From Acidovorax delafieldii (GTDB lineage: Bacteria > Pseudomonadota > Gammaproteobacteria > Burkholderiales > Burkholderiaceae_C), in the NCBI RefSeq assembly GCF_007993815.1, contig NZ_VJWE01000015.1, forward strand, positions 258,694 to 322,693: a stretch of DNA of 64,000 nt. Reading direction: 5' to 3'. This document shows, piece by piece, positions 34,212-42,357 of the stretch. Each line of letters starts with the position of its first letter. The stretch's first letter is position 1. The notes beneath the pieces were generated by a model. That model did no database searches, was not told where the DNA came from, and saw only the letters and a program-made list of their open reading frames with translations. A program made the translations under genes and the position numbers.

Positions 34212-35275
34212 AAGAGATTTTCCCGGTGGAAACGCGTTCTTGGTGGCAACACCCTTGGCTGTTTTGCGTGCGTCTGGATGAGGTGGCGGTACTTCAGGGA
34301 ACTCCATTGATCGGGTTCGCGTTCGCGCACTACCGTGCCGGGCAAGGGCTCCCTTGGTCTGATGCCCTGGCTGTGCTTGCGGCAGTGGTATGTGCAAGCG
34401 TCAGCCTGGTGGCGCACATCGTCGTGTTGAACGATTGGGCGGGAATCGACAGCGATCTGAAGGACCCAGGACGGAGGGCGCGAACTTTTCTATCGCTGGG
34501 GGTAACACGGCGTGCCATGTGGTGGCTTGCGCAATTTTTGGCGGTGTCAGGGCTGGTGGTCGCTGCCCACTTGGGGGCTCCAGCGTTGTGGATTGCCGCA
34601 GGCATGCTGGCAACCAGTGCTATTTACTCTGCCCCCCCCTTGCACCTCAAGAGTGCGCCGGTTGCAGGGTCCTTGTTGCACCTTGTGGGAGGCAGTCTGC
34701 ATTTCCTGTTGGGATATCTGGCAATTGCCCCGCTGGATTTTCCAAGCGTTATTTTTGCATGCTACTTTGGTGTGGTTTTCGCAGCTGGGCACCTCATGCA
34801 TGAAGTTCGGGGCCATGATGCGGACCTCGCCAACGGAATCCGCACCAACGCTGTAGCTTTTGGGCGAAAGGTCACTTTCATTTCTGCCCTAGCGCTATTC
34901 AGCTTGGCTTATCTGCTGCTCGCCGTGTGTAGCGCCTTGGTACAGCACTGGGGTTTGGTGTGCCTGTCTGCGGGTACCTACGGGTTGCATGTAGTCAAAT
35001 CTTGGCATGCACTCCGATCAAAGCTTGAGCTGCACTCCATGCTTCAACTGCAGTCGCAATACCGGTTCAACTTTGCAGTGATCGGTATTGCACTGTTGGC
35101 TACTTTTACTCAGCCTTCCATTCGCGGCGTATTGTCAAGCGTGGCCGACCAAAAGCCTGTACAGCAATCGCAAGGGCTTGGTGATGCGCCAGGAGGCCGA
35201 GTGCAGGAGCGCGTCTACCCGCGCTTCGAGAAATTGCAGTTTGACCTTGTCTTGGGCGGACTCCCGCTGGTCTGA
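34208..35275 (+). CDS. UbiA-family prenyltransferase of the island
   Basis: The 355-residue membrane protein has the two Asp motifs of the UbiA superfamily: LNDWAGIDSDLKDPGRR (residues ~74-90) and VRGHDADLANGIRTNAVAFG (about 200-220). About eight helices are seen. Family members transfer prenyl groups to aromatic or lipid acceptors, or make polyprenyl-phosphoryl ribose from PRPP. The stop-start overlap with the upstream giant protein indicates a shared task. The last ~45 residues after the final helix are polar and overlap an antisense gene (35135-35635), so the true core may end earlier. The substrate is unknown. Confidence 0.83.
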   Translation: MKEIFPVETRSWWQHPWLFCVRLDEVAVLQGTPLIGFAFAHYRAGQGLPWSDALAVLAAVVCASVSLVAHIVVLNDWAGIDSDLKDPGRRARTFLSLGVTRRAMWWLAQFLAVSGLVVAAHLGAPALWIAAGMLATSAIYSAPPLHLKSAPVAGSLLHLVGGSLHFLLGYLAIAPLDFPSVIFACYFGVVFAAGHLMHEVRGHDADLANGIRTNAVAFGRKVTFISALALFSLAYLLLAVCSALVQHWGLVCLSAGTYGLHVVKSWHALRSKLELHSMLQLQSQYRFNFAVIGIALLATFTQPSIRGVLSSVADQKPVQQSQGLGDAPGGRVQERVYPRFEKLQFDLVLGGLPLV

Positions 35276-35635
35276 CAAAAGTGCCTGCACTTGCAGCCTT
35301 GTGGCGGACAACTCGCGATGCAGCAAGAGAATTTCTTCGTGCATTTGCACGCCCGCGCGAACAAGGCGTCGGCATTCTGCCTGAGCGTCCAATAGGTCGA
35401 GTTTCTCATCCTGGCAGTTGGGGGCGTACATCGATTCAGCTTTCGGTGAGCTCGGTAAGGAATCCTCGCAGAGAACGGTCCTCTTAGTCCCCTGGACGAA
35501 GGCTGCTGCCCCACTTGGTCGGCCCATGGCTTCCGCAAGTTCAGCGGTGCGGTGATTGTCGATCGCATGCCCCACTGCACATTCCCTTTCGCTGGAGAGT
35601 TCCGTTACGGGCCCATCTTGGGCGCTGTCCATCAT
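35135..35635 (-). CDS. Coiled-coil protein with glycosyltransferase-type C-terminal motif
   Basis: The 166-residue protein starts at an ATG overlapping the stop of the two-domain glycosyltransferase (ATGA), which supports that it is real. A long charged coiled coil (about 75-145) precedes SASWRITKPLRLLYRLLVG, a tail shared by many surface-polysaccharide glycosyltransferases. No catalytic domain is present. It could be a chain-length or scaffolding partner of the glycosyltransferase. The 3' 141 bp are antisense to the end of the UbiA gene. Confidence 0.65.
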   Translation of the reverse strand: MMDSAQDGPVTELSSERECAVGHAIDNHRTAELAEAMGRPSGAAAFVQGTKRTVLCEDSLPSSPKAESMYAPNCQDEKLDLLDAQAECRRLVRAGVQMHEEILLLHRELSATRLQVQALLSDQRESAQDKVKLQFLEARVDALLHSASWRITKPLRLLYRLLVGHA

Positions 35636-38055
35636 GCGGCTGGTTGCAATCTGAGCACTTCCTCAATTCGGCTGCGCAGCCGTTGAGCACATGCAGCCAG
35701 ACCGTGCTGTTGGTGCAACAGATCGCGAGCGTTGCGTGCCCGGCGCACGGCCTCTTCTTGAAGAAGGTATACCGAACGCATCTGCCATGCTGCGTGCACC
35801 TCATCTGGCTCTGCCCACACTTGGTCGGTGTAAAACGGGTAATGCCCCTCGGGGACAGGGACCAATCTGTAGTCCACCGGCCAACCGGTCTGGTTCGAAA
35901 TCAGCTCCGTGGTGGCTGAGTAGTCAGTGGCGATCACTGGCTTGCCTAGTTCCATCGCTTCCGCAATCAACAACCCGAGGCCTTCGCTGCGATGCAATGA
36001 AACAACCGCATCGGAACACCCTATAAGTTGCAGAGTTGCTTCACGGCTCAAGGTATTTTCGATCAATTGAACGTCCGGATCGCTGCGCAACTCCTCCACC
36101 CAAGCCGGCGGCTTTTCGGTCGACAGCTTATCTGCATTCAGTGCTTTGATAACCAACTTTGCTTGTGCAATGGGGTTGCGATGTCGAAAGGCTCGGCGGA
36201 ACGCTCGGACCACCGCCATGGGATTCTTGCGTTCAACAAATGAAAGGCAGTCGAAGGAAAAGAAAAAGATGAATCCTCCTGCATCCAATCCAAATTGCGC
36301 CCGATCCACTGACGCGGGAGCATCAAAAGTGAGCATCAGCGGCATGTAGCGTACCGGCTTGCGAGTCCTGTGCTTCAGCATGGACTGGATGAAACGTGTT
36401 GGGGCCCACACTTCGTCCACCAGCTCCAGAGCTTTCAGCCAGGGGGCGGGGAAATTCTCTAGTTCCCAGAAGGGCATGACGGTTCGCCACGCCTTGGAAT
36501 GCAGGGAGGACTCAAGGGTTTTGAGCACAAGTGGCAACTGATCCGCGTTGATGTTGAAGATCTCTATGGGCGCACGCGACCGATCCACAAACAATTCTTC
36601 CAGCGGCTGTTCCACTTTGTCGGACAAGGCACTGATGTCAATCGGCAGCCCACGTGCCGGGATTTGGCCTTGATGGAGTGCGCGCAGCACCTGCCTGCCA
36701 GCTTCGCCCACCCCGAGCGCCAGTCTCAGATAGCCCACCACGGTGACAGTGGGCGGGGTAGACGCTTCCAGTGGCTGAGGCTCCAAGTGTTGGTATACCC
36801 TTGGCTCCGCGACGGCCTGTCTGGGCGTCATCATGGATCGACCCTCGAACCAAGACCGTCCATGGGTACGGAGCCATTCCAGATAATTGTCGGTGCCTTG
36901 TGCCGTGGATAAATCAAAAGCGTGGCGGAGCCAAGATTCGTTGCGGTGTAACTCGGCGCTCAGGCGTGTTACCTGGCCCGACGCGCCACTGCTTGCGGTG
37001 GGGCTTGGCAGATGCAGGTAGTCCTCATAGGTGGAGAAGGGATCGCCTCCCAGCCAACGTAGATGCCGATCGCGGAACATGCGGCGGACGCATTGAGGGA
37101 TGGGGGTGCCCGAAGCAAAACGCCCATAGGCGTAGGCCCCTGTGGGGATACTTCCGTGCCCGTTGGCCAGCACCCGGCATGCATAGCCCCGCATGAGATC
37201 AGCCAACGGCTGGGGAATGTCCGAGTCACAGAAGGCCTGGGTATATTTGGACAAGCGGCGCAAATTTTGCGGATCAATGCCGCTGAAATGAAAAAATCGA
37301 AGTGGTCTTCCGTCAATTTCCCATGCGCCCACCGTGCCCGTCAGCTTTCTCTGGTGAAGGTTCCAGTAGGCGACGTTGTAGGCGGTGTCCCTGAGAATTT
37401 GAACCTTGGCCGCAAATCCAGGAATTAGATCCATGAATTTCTGATCGACGAACCGGCCCGAGTCTGGTTCATTGACACAGTCGTATTGGAGTCTCCGAGC
37501 CCACCAGCGCAGGAGTCCCTCGGTCTCTTCGGTTGCACCGACGCCCAGGAACCCAAGGTTGTAGATACCTGCGCGCATGATGCCCACATCGTCAGGAAAG
37601 GTATCGCGTTCAGCAGGTCGGGTCAGGTGTGGCGTCAGGACAAACGAGGCGCCAGCGTCCAGCAGTTCGAAAACCTTGTCCAAGGGCGCATGCAGCTCTA
37701 TATCGGGGTCTAGATAGACGATGTGGTCGTGGCGGCGGTTTCTTAACGCACGGAACATGAACGGCTTGACTGCCGTATTGAATTCCATGATGTCGTAGCG
37801 AAACGCGAATGATTCAAAGTCATCGATACGCAGCTCTGCAGCCGTGATGACCTTGCATGCATTGGGATAGTCCACCATCTCCGGCTGCATCTCGTCGGCG
37901 AGACAGAGGTAGACAGCGGCTTCCGGGTGGTGTCGCCGGACGCTCTCCAAAAGTACCTTGGCCATAGGCACATAGTTGTTAGAGCAAATGGTGAAGATTG
38001 CGCGTTGTGCGGCCATTGGTTTCTTTGAGAAATTACCAGCATCACCGCTTGTCAT
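35632..38055 (-). CDS. Two-domain glycosyltransferase (GT-A sugar transferase plus GT4-type)
   Basis: The 807-residue protein appears to join two glycosyltransferases. The N-terminal part (residues ~18-330) opens AIFTICSNNYVPMAKVLLES and has YLDPDIELHAPL near 114, a DxD metal site of a GT8-like GT-A fold. The C-terminal part (about 435-800) is GT-B of the GT4 family: VVGYLRLALGVGEAGRQVLRAL at its start and SLHRSEGLGLLIAEAMELG (the E-x7-E site) near 690. ATG 38016 (MAAQRAIF) is an alternative start. The start lies only 32-71 bp from the ftsY stop, so it may be read from the ftsY transcript. Surface polysaccharide assembly is the likely role. Confidence 0.85.
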   Translation of the reverse strand: MTSGDAGNFSKKPMAAQRAIFTICSNNYVPMAKVLLESVRRHHPEAAVYLCLADEMQPEMVDYPNACKVITAAELRIDDFESFAFRYDIMEFNTAVKPFMFRALRNRRHDHIVYLDPDIELHAPLDKVFELLDAGASFVLTPHLTRPAERDTFPDDVGIMRAGIYNLGFLGVGATEETEGLLRWWARRLQYDCVNEPDSGRFVDQKFMDLIPGFAAKVQILRDTAYNVAYWNLHQRKLTGTVGAWEIDGRPLRFFHFSGIDPQNLRRLSKYTQAFCDSDIPQPLADLMRGYACRVLANGHGSIPTGAYAYGRFASGTPIPQCVRRMFRDRHLRWLGGDPFSTYEDYLHLPSPTASSGASGQVTRLSAELHRNESWLRHAFDLSTAQGTDNYLEWLRTHGRSWFEGRSMMTPRQAVAEPRVYQHLEPQPLEASTPPTVTVVGYLRLALGVGEAGRQVLRALHQGQIPARGLPIDISALSDKVEQPLEELFVDRSRAPIEIFNINADQLPLVLKTLESSLHSKAWRTVMPFWELENFPAPWLKALELVDEVWAPTRFIQSMLKHRTRKPVRYMPLMLTFDAPASVDRAQFGLDAGGFIFFFSFDCLSFVERKNPMAVVRAFRRAFRHRNPIAQAKLVIKALNADKLSTEKPPAWVEELRSDPDVQLIENTLSREATLQLIGCSDAVVSLHRSEGLGLLIAEAMELGKPVIATDYSATTELISNQTGWPVDYRLVPVPEGHYPFYTDQVWAEPDEVHAAWQMRSVYLLQEEAVRRARNARDLLHQQHGLAACAQRLRSRIEEVLRLQPAA

Positions 38056-38086
38056 CTTTGGCGCCGGATGGGGGGAGCCTACTCGA

Positions 38087-39514
38087 TCAGCTCAGCAAAG
38101 CCTGGGCAAATTCGCGGGCGTTGAAGGTTTCCAGGTCTTCGAGCTTTTCGCCCACACCGATGAAATACACCGGGATGGGGCGTTCCTGCGCGATGGCGGC
38201 CAGCACGCCGCCCTTGGCCGTGCCGTCCAGTTTGGTGACGATCAGGCCGGTGAGCTGCAGCGCATCGTCAAACGCGCGCACCTGGGCCAGCGCGTTCTGG
38301 CCGGTGTTGCCGTCGATCACCAGCAGCACCTCGTGCGGGGCGGTGGCGTCGGCCTTGGTGACCACGCGGCGGATCTTTTTCAGCTCCTCCATCAGGTGCA
38401 GCTGCGTGGGCAGGCGGCCGGCGGTGTCCACCAGCACCACATCCTTGCCGCGCGCCTTGCCAGCGGTGACGGCATCAAAGCTCACGGCGGCGGGGTCGCC
38501 ACCTTCCTGGCTCACGATCTCGACGGTGTTGCGGTCAGCCCACACACCGAGCTGCTCACGCGCAGCGGCACGGAAGGTGTCGGCGGCGGCCAGCAGCACG
38601 GCAGCGCCTTCGTCGGCCAAGTGCTTGGTGAGCTTGCCGATGGAGGTGGTCTTGCCCGCTCCGTTGACGCCGGCCACCATGATCACGGTGGGGGTGTGCT
38701 CGCCAATCACCAGGGCTTTTTCGAGCGGGCGCAGCAGGTCGGCCAGCGCGTCGGCCAGCAGGCCCTTGACTGCCGCAGGGTCGGTGGTCTTGCTGTCCTT
38801 CACGCGGCGCTTGAGGTCCGTCAGCAGGTGCGTGGTGGCTTTCACGCCGGTGTCGGCCATCAGCAGGGCCTCTTCCAGCTCCTCATACAGCGCGTCGTCA
38901 ATCTGCGTGCCGGTGAAGACGGTGGTAATGCTGCTGCCGGTCTTGCGCAGGCCCGCCTTGAGGCGGTCCAGCCAGCCTTTGCGCTCAGGCGCCGGGGCAG
39001 TGGGCGCAGCCGAGGTTGCGGGTGCTGCCACTGGCGCAGGCGGTGGTGTGGCGGGCGTGGGTGGTGCAACCGGCGCAGGTGCAGCAACGGAAATCGGGGG
39101 CGCCACGGGGGGCAATGCAGGGCTTGCAACCAACGGAGCAGCGGCGGGCGCCGCGGCTGCCGGTGCTGCAGGGGGCGTCGGTGCGACGGCCGGTGCCACT
39201 GGAGGCATCGCCACGGGCGCTGGCGGGGTCACAGTGACGGGCGCTGGTGCTGCGGGGGGCGGCGCAGCGGGCTCAGGGGCTTTGTTGCCAAACGGGTTGC
39301 GCAGCCAGCCAAAGCCTGCCGGGGCGGGCGCCGCCACGGGAGCCGGTGTAGCGGGCGCTGGCGGGTTGGGGGTAGCCACGGGCGGCGTGGCGGGCAGGGG
39401 GGGCGCTACGGGCGCAACCACGGTGGGCGCCGGTGCGCCTACCGGCTGGGCCGGGGCGGGCACATCGGTGGGGGCGGGCGAAGGAGCGGGCTTTTTCTTG
39501 AAAAAACTGAACAT
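38087..39514 (-). CDS. ftsY: Signal recognition particle receptor FtsY
   Basis: The 475-residue GTPase docks ribosome-SRP complexes at the inner membrane. The NG domain occupies the C-terminal ~300 residues with GVNGAGKTTSIGKL (G1), DTFRAAAREQL, LVDTAGRL (G3) and TKLDGTAKGG (G4). The N-terminal ~180 residues after MFSFFKKKPAP are a Pro/Ala/Val-rich repeat-like linker in place of the acidic A domain of E. coli. The start at 39514 (MFSFFKKK) is the family start. The last ~50 bp are repeated at 28149-28197, marking the island boundary. It is divergent from the M16 peptidase pair, with 28 bp between the starts. Confidence 0.95.
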   Translation of the reverse strand: MFSFFKKKPAPSPAPTDVPAPAQPVGAPAPTVVAPVAPPLPATPPVATPNPPAPATPAPVAAPAPAGFGWLRNPFGNKAPEPAAPPPAAPAPVTVTPPAPVAMPPVAPAVAPTPPAAPAAAAPAAAPLVASPALPPVAPPISVAAPAPVAPPTPATPPPAPVAAPATSAAPTAPAPERKGWLDRLKAGLRKTGSSITTVFTGTQIDDALYEELEEALLMADTGVKATTHLLTDLKRRVKDSKTTDPAAVKGLLADALADLLRPLEKALVIGEHTPTVIMVAGVNGAGKTTSIGKLTKHLADEGAAVLLAAADTFRAAAREQLGVWADRNTVEIVSQEGGDPAAVSFDAVTAGKARGKDVVLVDTAGRLPTQLHLMEELKKIRRVVTKADATAPHEVLLVIDGNTGQNALAQVRAFDDALQLTGLIVTKLDGTAKGGVLAAIAQERPIPVYFIGVGEKLEDLETFNAREFAQALLS

Positions 39515-39542
39515 TGGCGGGTTCTTAGAATCACCCCATTCT

Positions 39543-40976
39543 ATGAAACGCGCTTTCACCCTACTGGGCCTGCTGGCCTGCCTCTCGTCCGGGGCTGCCT
39601 TTGCGGCAACCACCCCGGTGTCTCAACCCTCCACCACGCCGTCCGCCACGGCCTCTGGCGCGCAGCAGTTCACGCTCAAAAACGGCATGCAGCTCATCGT
39701 GCAGCCCGACCGCCGCGCCCCGACGGCGGTGCACATGGTCTGGGTGCGTGTGGGCTCGATGGACGAGGTGGACGGCACCTCGGGCGTGGCCCATGCGCTG
39801 GAGCACATGATGTTCAAGGGCACCAAGACCCTGCCGCCGGGCGAGTTCTCGCGCCGCGTGTCGGCGCTGGGCGGGCGGGAGAACGCATTCACCAGCCGCG
39901 ACTACACCGGCTACTACCAGCAGATCCCGTCCAACCGGCTGGAGGACGTGATGAAGCTCGAATCGGACCGGTTTGCCAACAACCACTGGCCCGACGAGGA
40001 GTTCAAGAAAGAGATCGAGGTCGTCAAGGAAGAGCGACGGCTGCGCACCGAAGACCAGCCCCGGGCCGTGCTGGCTGAACAATTGTTTGCCGCCACCTTC
40101 AATGCGTCGCCCTACCGCCGCCCCATCGTGGGCTGGATGAGCGATCTGGACGCGATGACGCCCGATGACGTGCGCGCCTTCCACCGCCAGTGGTACACCC
40201 CCACCAACGCCGCCGTGGTGGTGGCGGGCGATGTGGATGTGGCCCAGGTGCGTGCGCTGGCCGAAAAGTATTACGGCAGCCTGCCCGTGCACGCGCTGCC
40301 CGCGCGCAAACCGCGCACCGAGCCCGAGCAAAAGGGCCTGCGCCGCATCGCCGTCAAGGCCCCGGCAGAACAGGCCTATGTGGCCCTGGCCTTCCGCGCG
40401 CCCAGCCTGGACCGCGTGGACAACCTCACCGACGAAGACCGCGACGCCCTCGCGCTGATGGTGCTGTCGGCCGTGTTCAATGGCTATGACGGTGCCCGGC
40501 TGGACCGCGCACTGACCCAGGGGCCCAACCGCGTGGCCGACAGCGCCAGCAGCTCCGCCATGGTCACCGGGCGCGGCCCCAGCCTGTTCATGCTCAGCGG
40601 CGTGCCCGCTGCGGGCAAGACCGCCCAACAGGTCGAAGACGCGCTGCGCGCCGAGGTGACCCGTGTGGCCAAGGATGGGGTGAGTGAGGCCGAGCTGAAC
40701 CGCGTGAAGACGCAATGGATCGCCTCCACGGTGTACGAGCGCGACTCGGTGATGAGCCAGGCGCAGGAACTGGGGGGCAACTGGGTGCAGGGCTTTCCGC
40801 TGGACGCCAACGAGCGCCTGCTGGCCCTGCTGCGCACCGTGACCCCGGCGCAGGTGCAGGCCGTGGCTGCCAAGTATTTTGGCGACGACCAGCTCACCGT
40901 GGCCACGCTGCTGCCCCAGCCCCTGGACGCCCCCCGCGCCCGTCCCCAGCTGCCCCCGGGCGCTGCCATCCGCTGA
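39543..40976 (+). CDS. M16 family zinc protease (active subunit)
   Basis: The 477-residue pitrilysin-like peptidase starts with a Sec signal peptide (MKRAFTLLGLLACLSSGAAFA), so it is periplasmic. The inverted zinc motif HALEH is intact (His84, Glu87, His88), and the FTSRDYTGYYQQIP block and downstream EIEVVKEERR acidic site follow. It pairs with the next gene, an M16 protein without the zinc site, as in other two-gene M16B systems. Likely substrates are small exported peptides. Confidence 0.92.
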   Translation: MKRAFTLLGLLACLSSGAAFAATTPVSQPSTTPSATASGAQQFTLKNGMQLIVQPDRRAPTAVHMVWVRVGSMDEVDGTSGVAHALEHMMFKGTKTLPPGEFSRRVSALGGRENAFTSRDYTGYYQQIPSNRLEDVMKLESDRFANNHWPDEEFKKEIEVVKEERRLRTEDQPRAVLAEQLFAATFNASPYRRPIVGWMSDLDAMTPDDVRAFHRQWYTPTNAAVVVAGDVDVAQVRALAEKYYGSLPVHALPARKPRTEPEQKGLRRIAVKAPAEQAYVALAFRAPSLDRVDNLTDEDRDALALMVLSAVFNGYDGARLDRALTQGPNRVADSASSSAMVTGRGPSLFMLSGVPAAGKTAQQVEDALRAEVTRVAKDGVSEAELNRVKTQWIASTVYERDSVMSQAQELGGNWVQGFPLDANERLLALLRTVTPAQVQAVAAKYFGDDQLTVATLLPQPLDAPRARPQLPPGAAIR

Positions 40977-40998
40977 ACCCGCCCTGCGGAAACTGCCC

Positions 40999-42357
40999 AT
41001 GATTACTATCAAAAACATAGCTGTCCGTGCTTTATGCACTAGCGCTATCGCCCTTTTTTCCTCCAATTCGGCCTGGGCGCTGCTGCCCATTCAGCACTGG
41101 ACGGAGCCGGGCGGCGCCAAGGTCTATCTGGTCGAAAGCCCGGTCATCCCCATGGTGGACGTGCAAATCGACTTTGACGCTGGCACGCGCCGCGACCCGG
41201 CGGGCCAGTCCGGCCTGGCCAACGCCGTCGCCGCCATGGCCAGCAAGGGCGTGAAGGCCGGGCGCGACGCCAGCGCCGAGCCCGCGCTGGACGAAAACGG
41301 CCTGGGTGAGGCCTGGGCCGATCTGGGCGCCAGCTTTGAAGCCAATGCCGACAACGACACGCTGCACTATGTGCTGCGCTCGCTGACCGACCCGCCACTG
41401 CTGGAACGCGCTGCGCGGCTGGCAGCCCGCCAGATTGCCGAGCCCACGACGACTGACGACGTCTGGCAACGCGACCGCGCCCGCTGGAGCGCCAGCCTGA
41501 AAGAAGCCAACACGCGCCCCGCCACCGTGGCCAACCATGCGTTTGCCGCTGCGGTGTATGGCAGCCACCCTTATGGCGTGCGCACCACCGAAGAGACGTT
41601 GGCGCGCATTGGCGTGGCCGACATGCAGGCCTTTCACGCGCAGTACGTGGCCGCCTGCCGCGCCAAGGTCAGCATCGTGGGCGCCGTATCGCGCGCCCAG
41701 GCGCAGACGCTGGTGGCCACGCTGCTGTCGCGCCTGCCTGCCAGTGCGGGCTGCGCACCGCTGCCGCCCGTGGGCGAAGTGGCGGCGCTGACGGCACCTG
41801 CCGAGAAGACCATTCCGTTTGCCTCGGCCCAGGCCCACGTGCTGATCGGCCAGCCGGGCTTTCAGCGCCGTGACCCGGACTTCCTCGCGCTTCTGGTGGG
41901 CAACCACATCCTGGGCGGCGGCGGCTTTGTCTCGCGACTGACCCACGAGGTGCGCGAAAAGCGCGGCCTCTCCTACAGCGTGTACAGCTACTTCGCCCCC
42001 GGCCTGCATGCCGGGGCCTTCACCGTGGGCTTGCAGACGCGCCCCGACCAGGCCGCCCAGGCAGTGCAGGTCTCGCGCGACGTGATCGCCCGCTTTGTGG
42101 CCGAAGGCCCCACCGAGGCCGAGCTGCGCGCCGCCAAGGACAACCTCATCGGCGGCTTTGCGCTGCGCATTGACAGCAACAAGAAGCTGCTGGGCAACGT
42201 GGCCAACATCGCCTGGAACGACCTGCCCCTGGACTACCTGGACCAGTGGGCCAAAAAGGTCGAGGCCCTGACGGTGGCCGATGTGCGCACTGTCATGGCC
42301 CAAAAGCTGCAACCCGGCCGCATGGTGACCGTGGTGGTGGGAGGCAAGCAGCCATGA
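40999..42357 (+). CDS. M16 family protein lacking the zinc motif (partner subunit)
   Basis: The 452-residue M16-fold protein has a signal peptide (MITIKNIAVRALCTSAIAL...AWA). Where the HxxEH motif should be it reads SGLANAVAAMASKG, so it is catalytically dead by sequence. The conserved LVGNHILGGGGFVSRL and VREKRGLSYSVYSYF blocks of the C-terminal half remain. It presumably forms a heterodimer with the active subunit 22 bp upstream. Its signal peptide is encoded by a copy of the interspersed repeat (41001-41052). The stop overlaps rsmD by 4 bp. Confidence 0.9.
   Translation: MITIKNIAVRALCTSAIALFSSNSAWALLPIQHWTEPGGAKVYLVESPVIPMVDVQIDFDAGTRRDPAGQSGLANAVAAMASKGVKAGRDASAEPALDENGLGEAWADLGASFEANADNDTLHYVLRSLTDPPLLERAARLAARQIAEPTTTDDVWQRDRARWSASLKEANTRPATVANHAFAAAVYGSHPYGVRTTEETLARIGVADMQAFHAQYVAACRAKVSIVGAVSRAQAQTLVATLLSRLPASAGCAPLPPVGEVAALTAPAEKTIPFASAQAHVLIGQPGFQRRDPDFLALLVGNHILGGGGFVSRLTHEVREKRGLSYSVYSYFAPGLHAGAFTVGLQTRPDQAAQAVQVSRDVIARFVAEGPTEAELRAAKDNLIGGFALRIDSNKKLLGNVANIAWNDLPLDYLDQWAKKVEALTVADVRTVMAQKLQPGRMVTVVVGGKQP
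41001..41052. repeat. Interspersed ATAGC/AGCGC repeat, copy F (inside M16 signal peptide)
   Basis: AACATAGCTGTCCGTGC, then TTTATGCACTAGCGCTATC, match both arms. The repeat starts 2 bp into the coding sequence and encodes nearly the whole signal peptide. Confidence 0.6.

Larger units (their letters stand above)
28149..38137. mobile_element. Putative genomic island inserted at the 3' end of ftsY
   Basis: About 9.9 kb of glycan/lipid genes lie between two copies, in the same orientation, of the last ~50 bp of ftsY: a diverged one at 28149-28197 and the one within ftsY at 38087-38137. The first 20 bp, including the ftsY stop codon, are identical. The left part of the segment (28.3-31 kb) is visibly more AT-rich than its flanks. 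No integrase or transposase is seen inside, so mobility is past or assisted. The flanking genes (c-di-GMP enzyme, ftsY) are core-like. Confidence 0.6.

Noticed and set aside
37976..39540. Long plus-strand frames running into the M16 gene
   Set aside because: These are upstream extensions antisense to ftsY. The M16 gene has a clear signal peptide start at 39543.
41032..42312. A 426-codon open frame on the minus strand
   Set aside because: It is antisense to the inactive M16 gene and has no recognisable protein.
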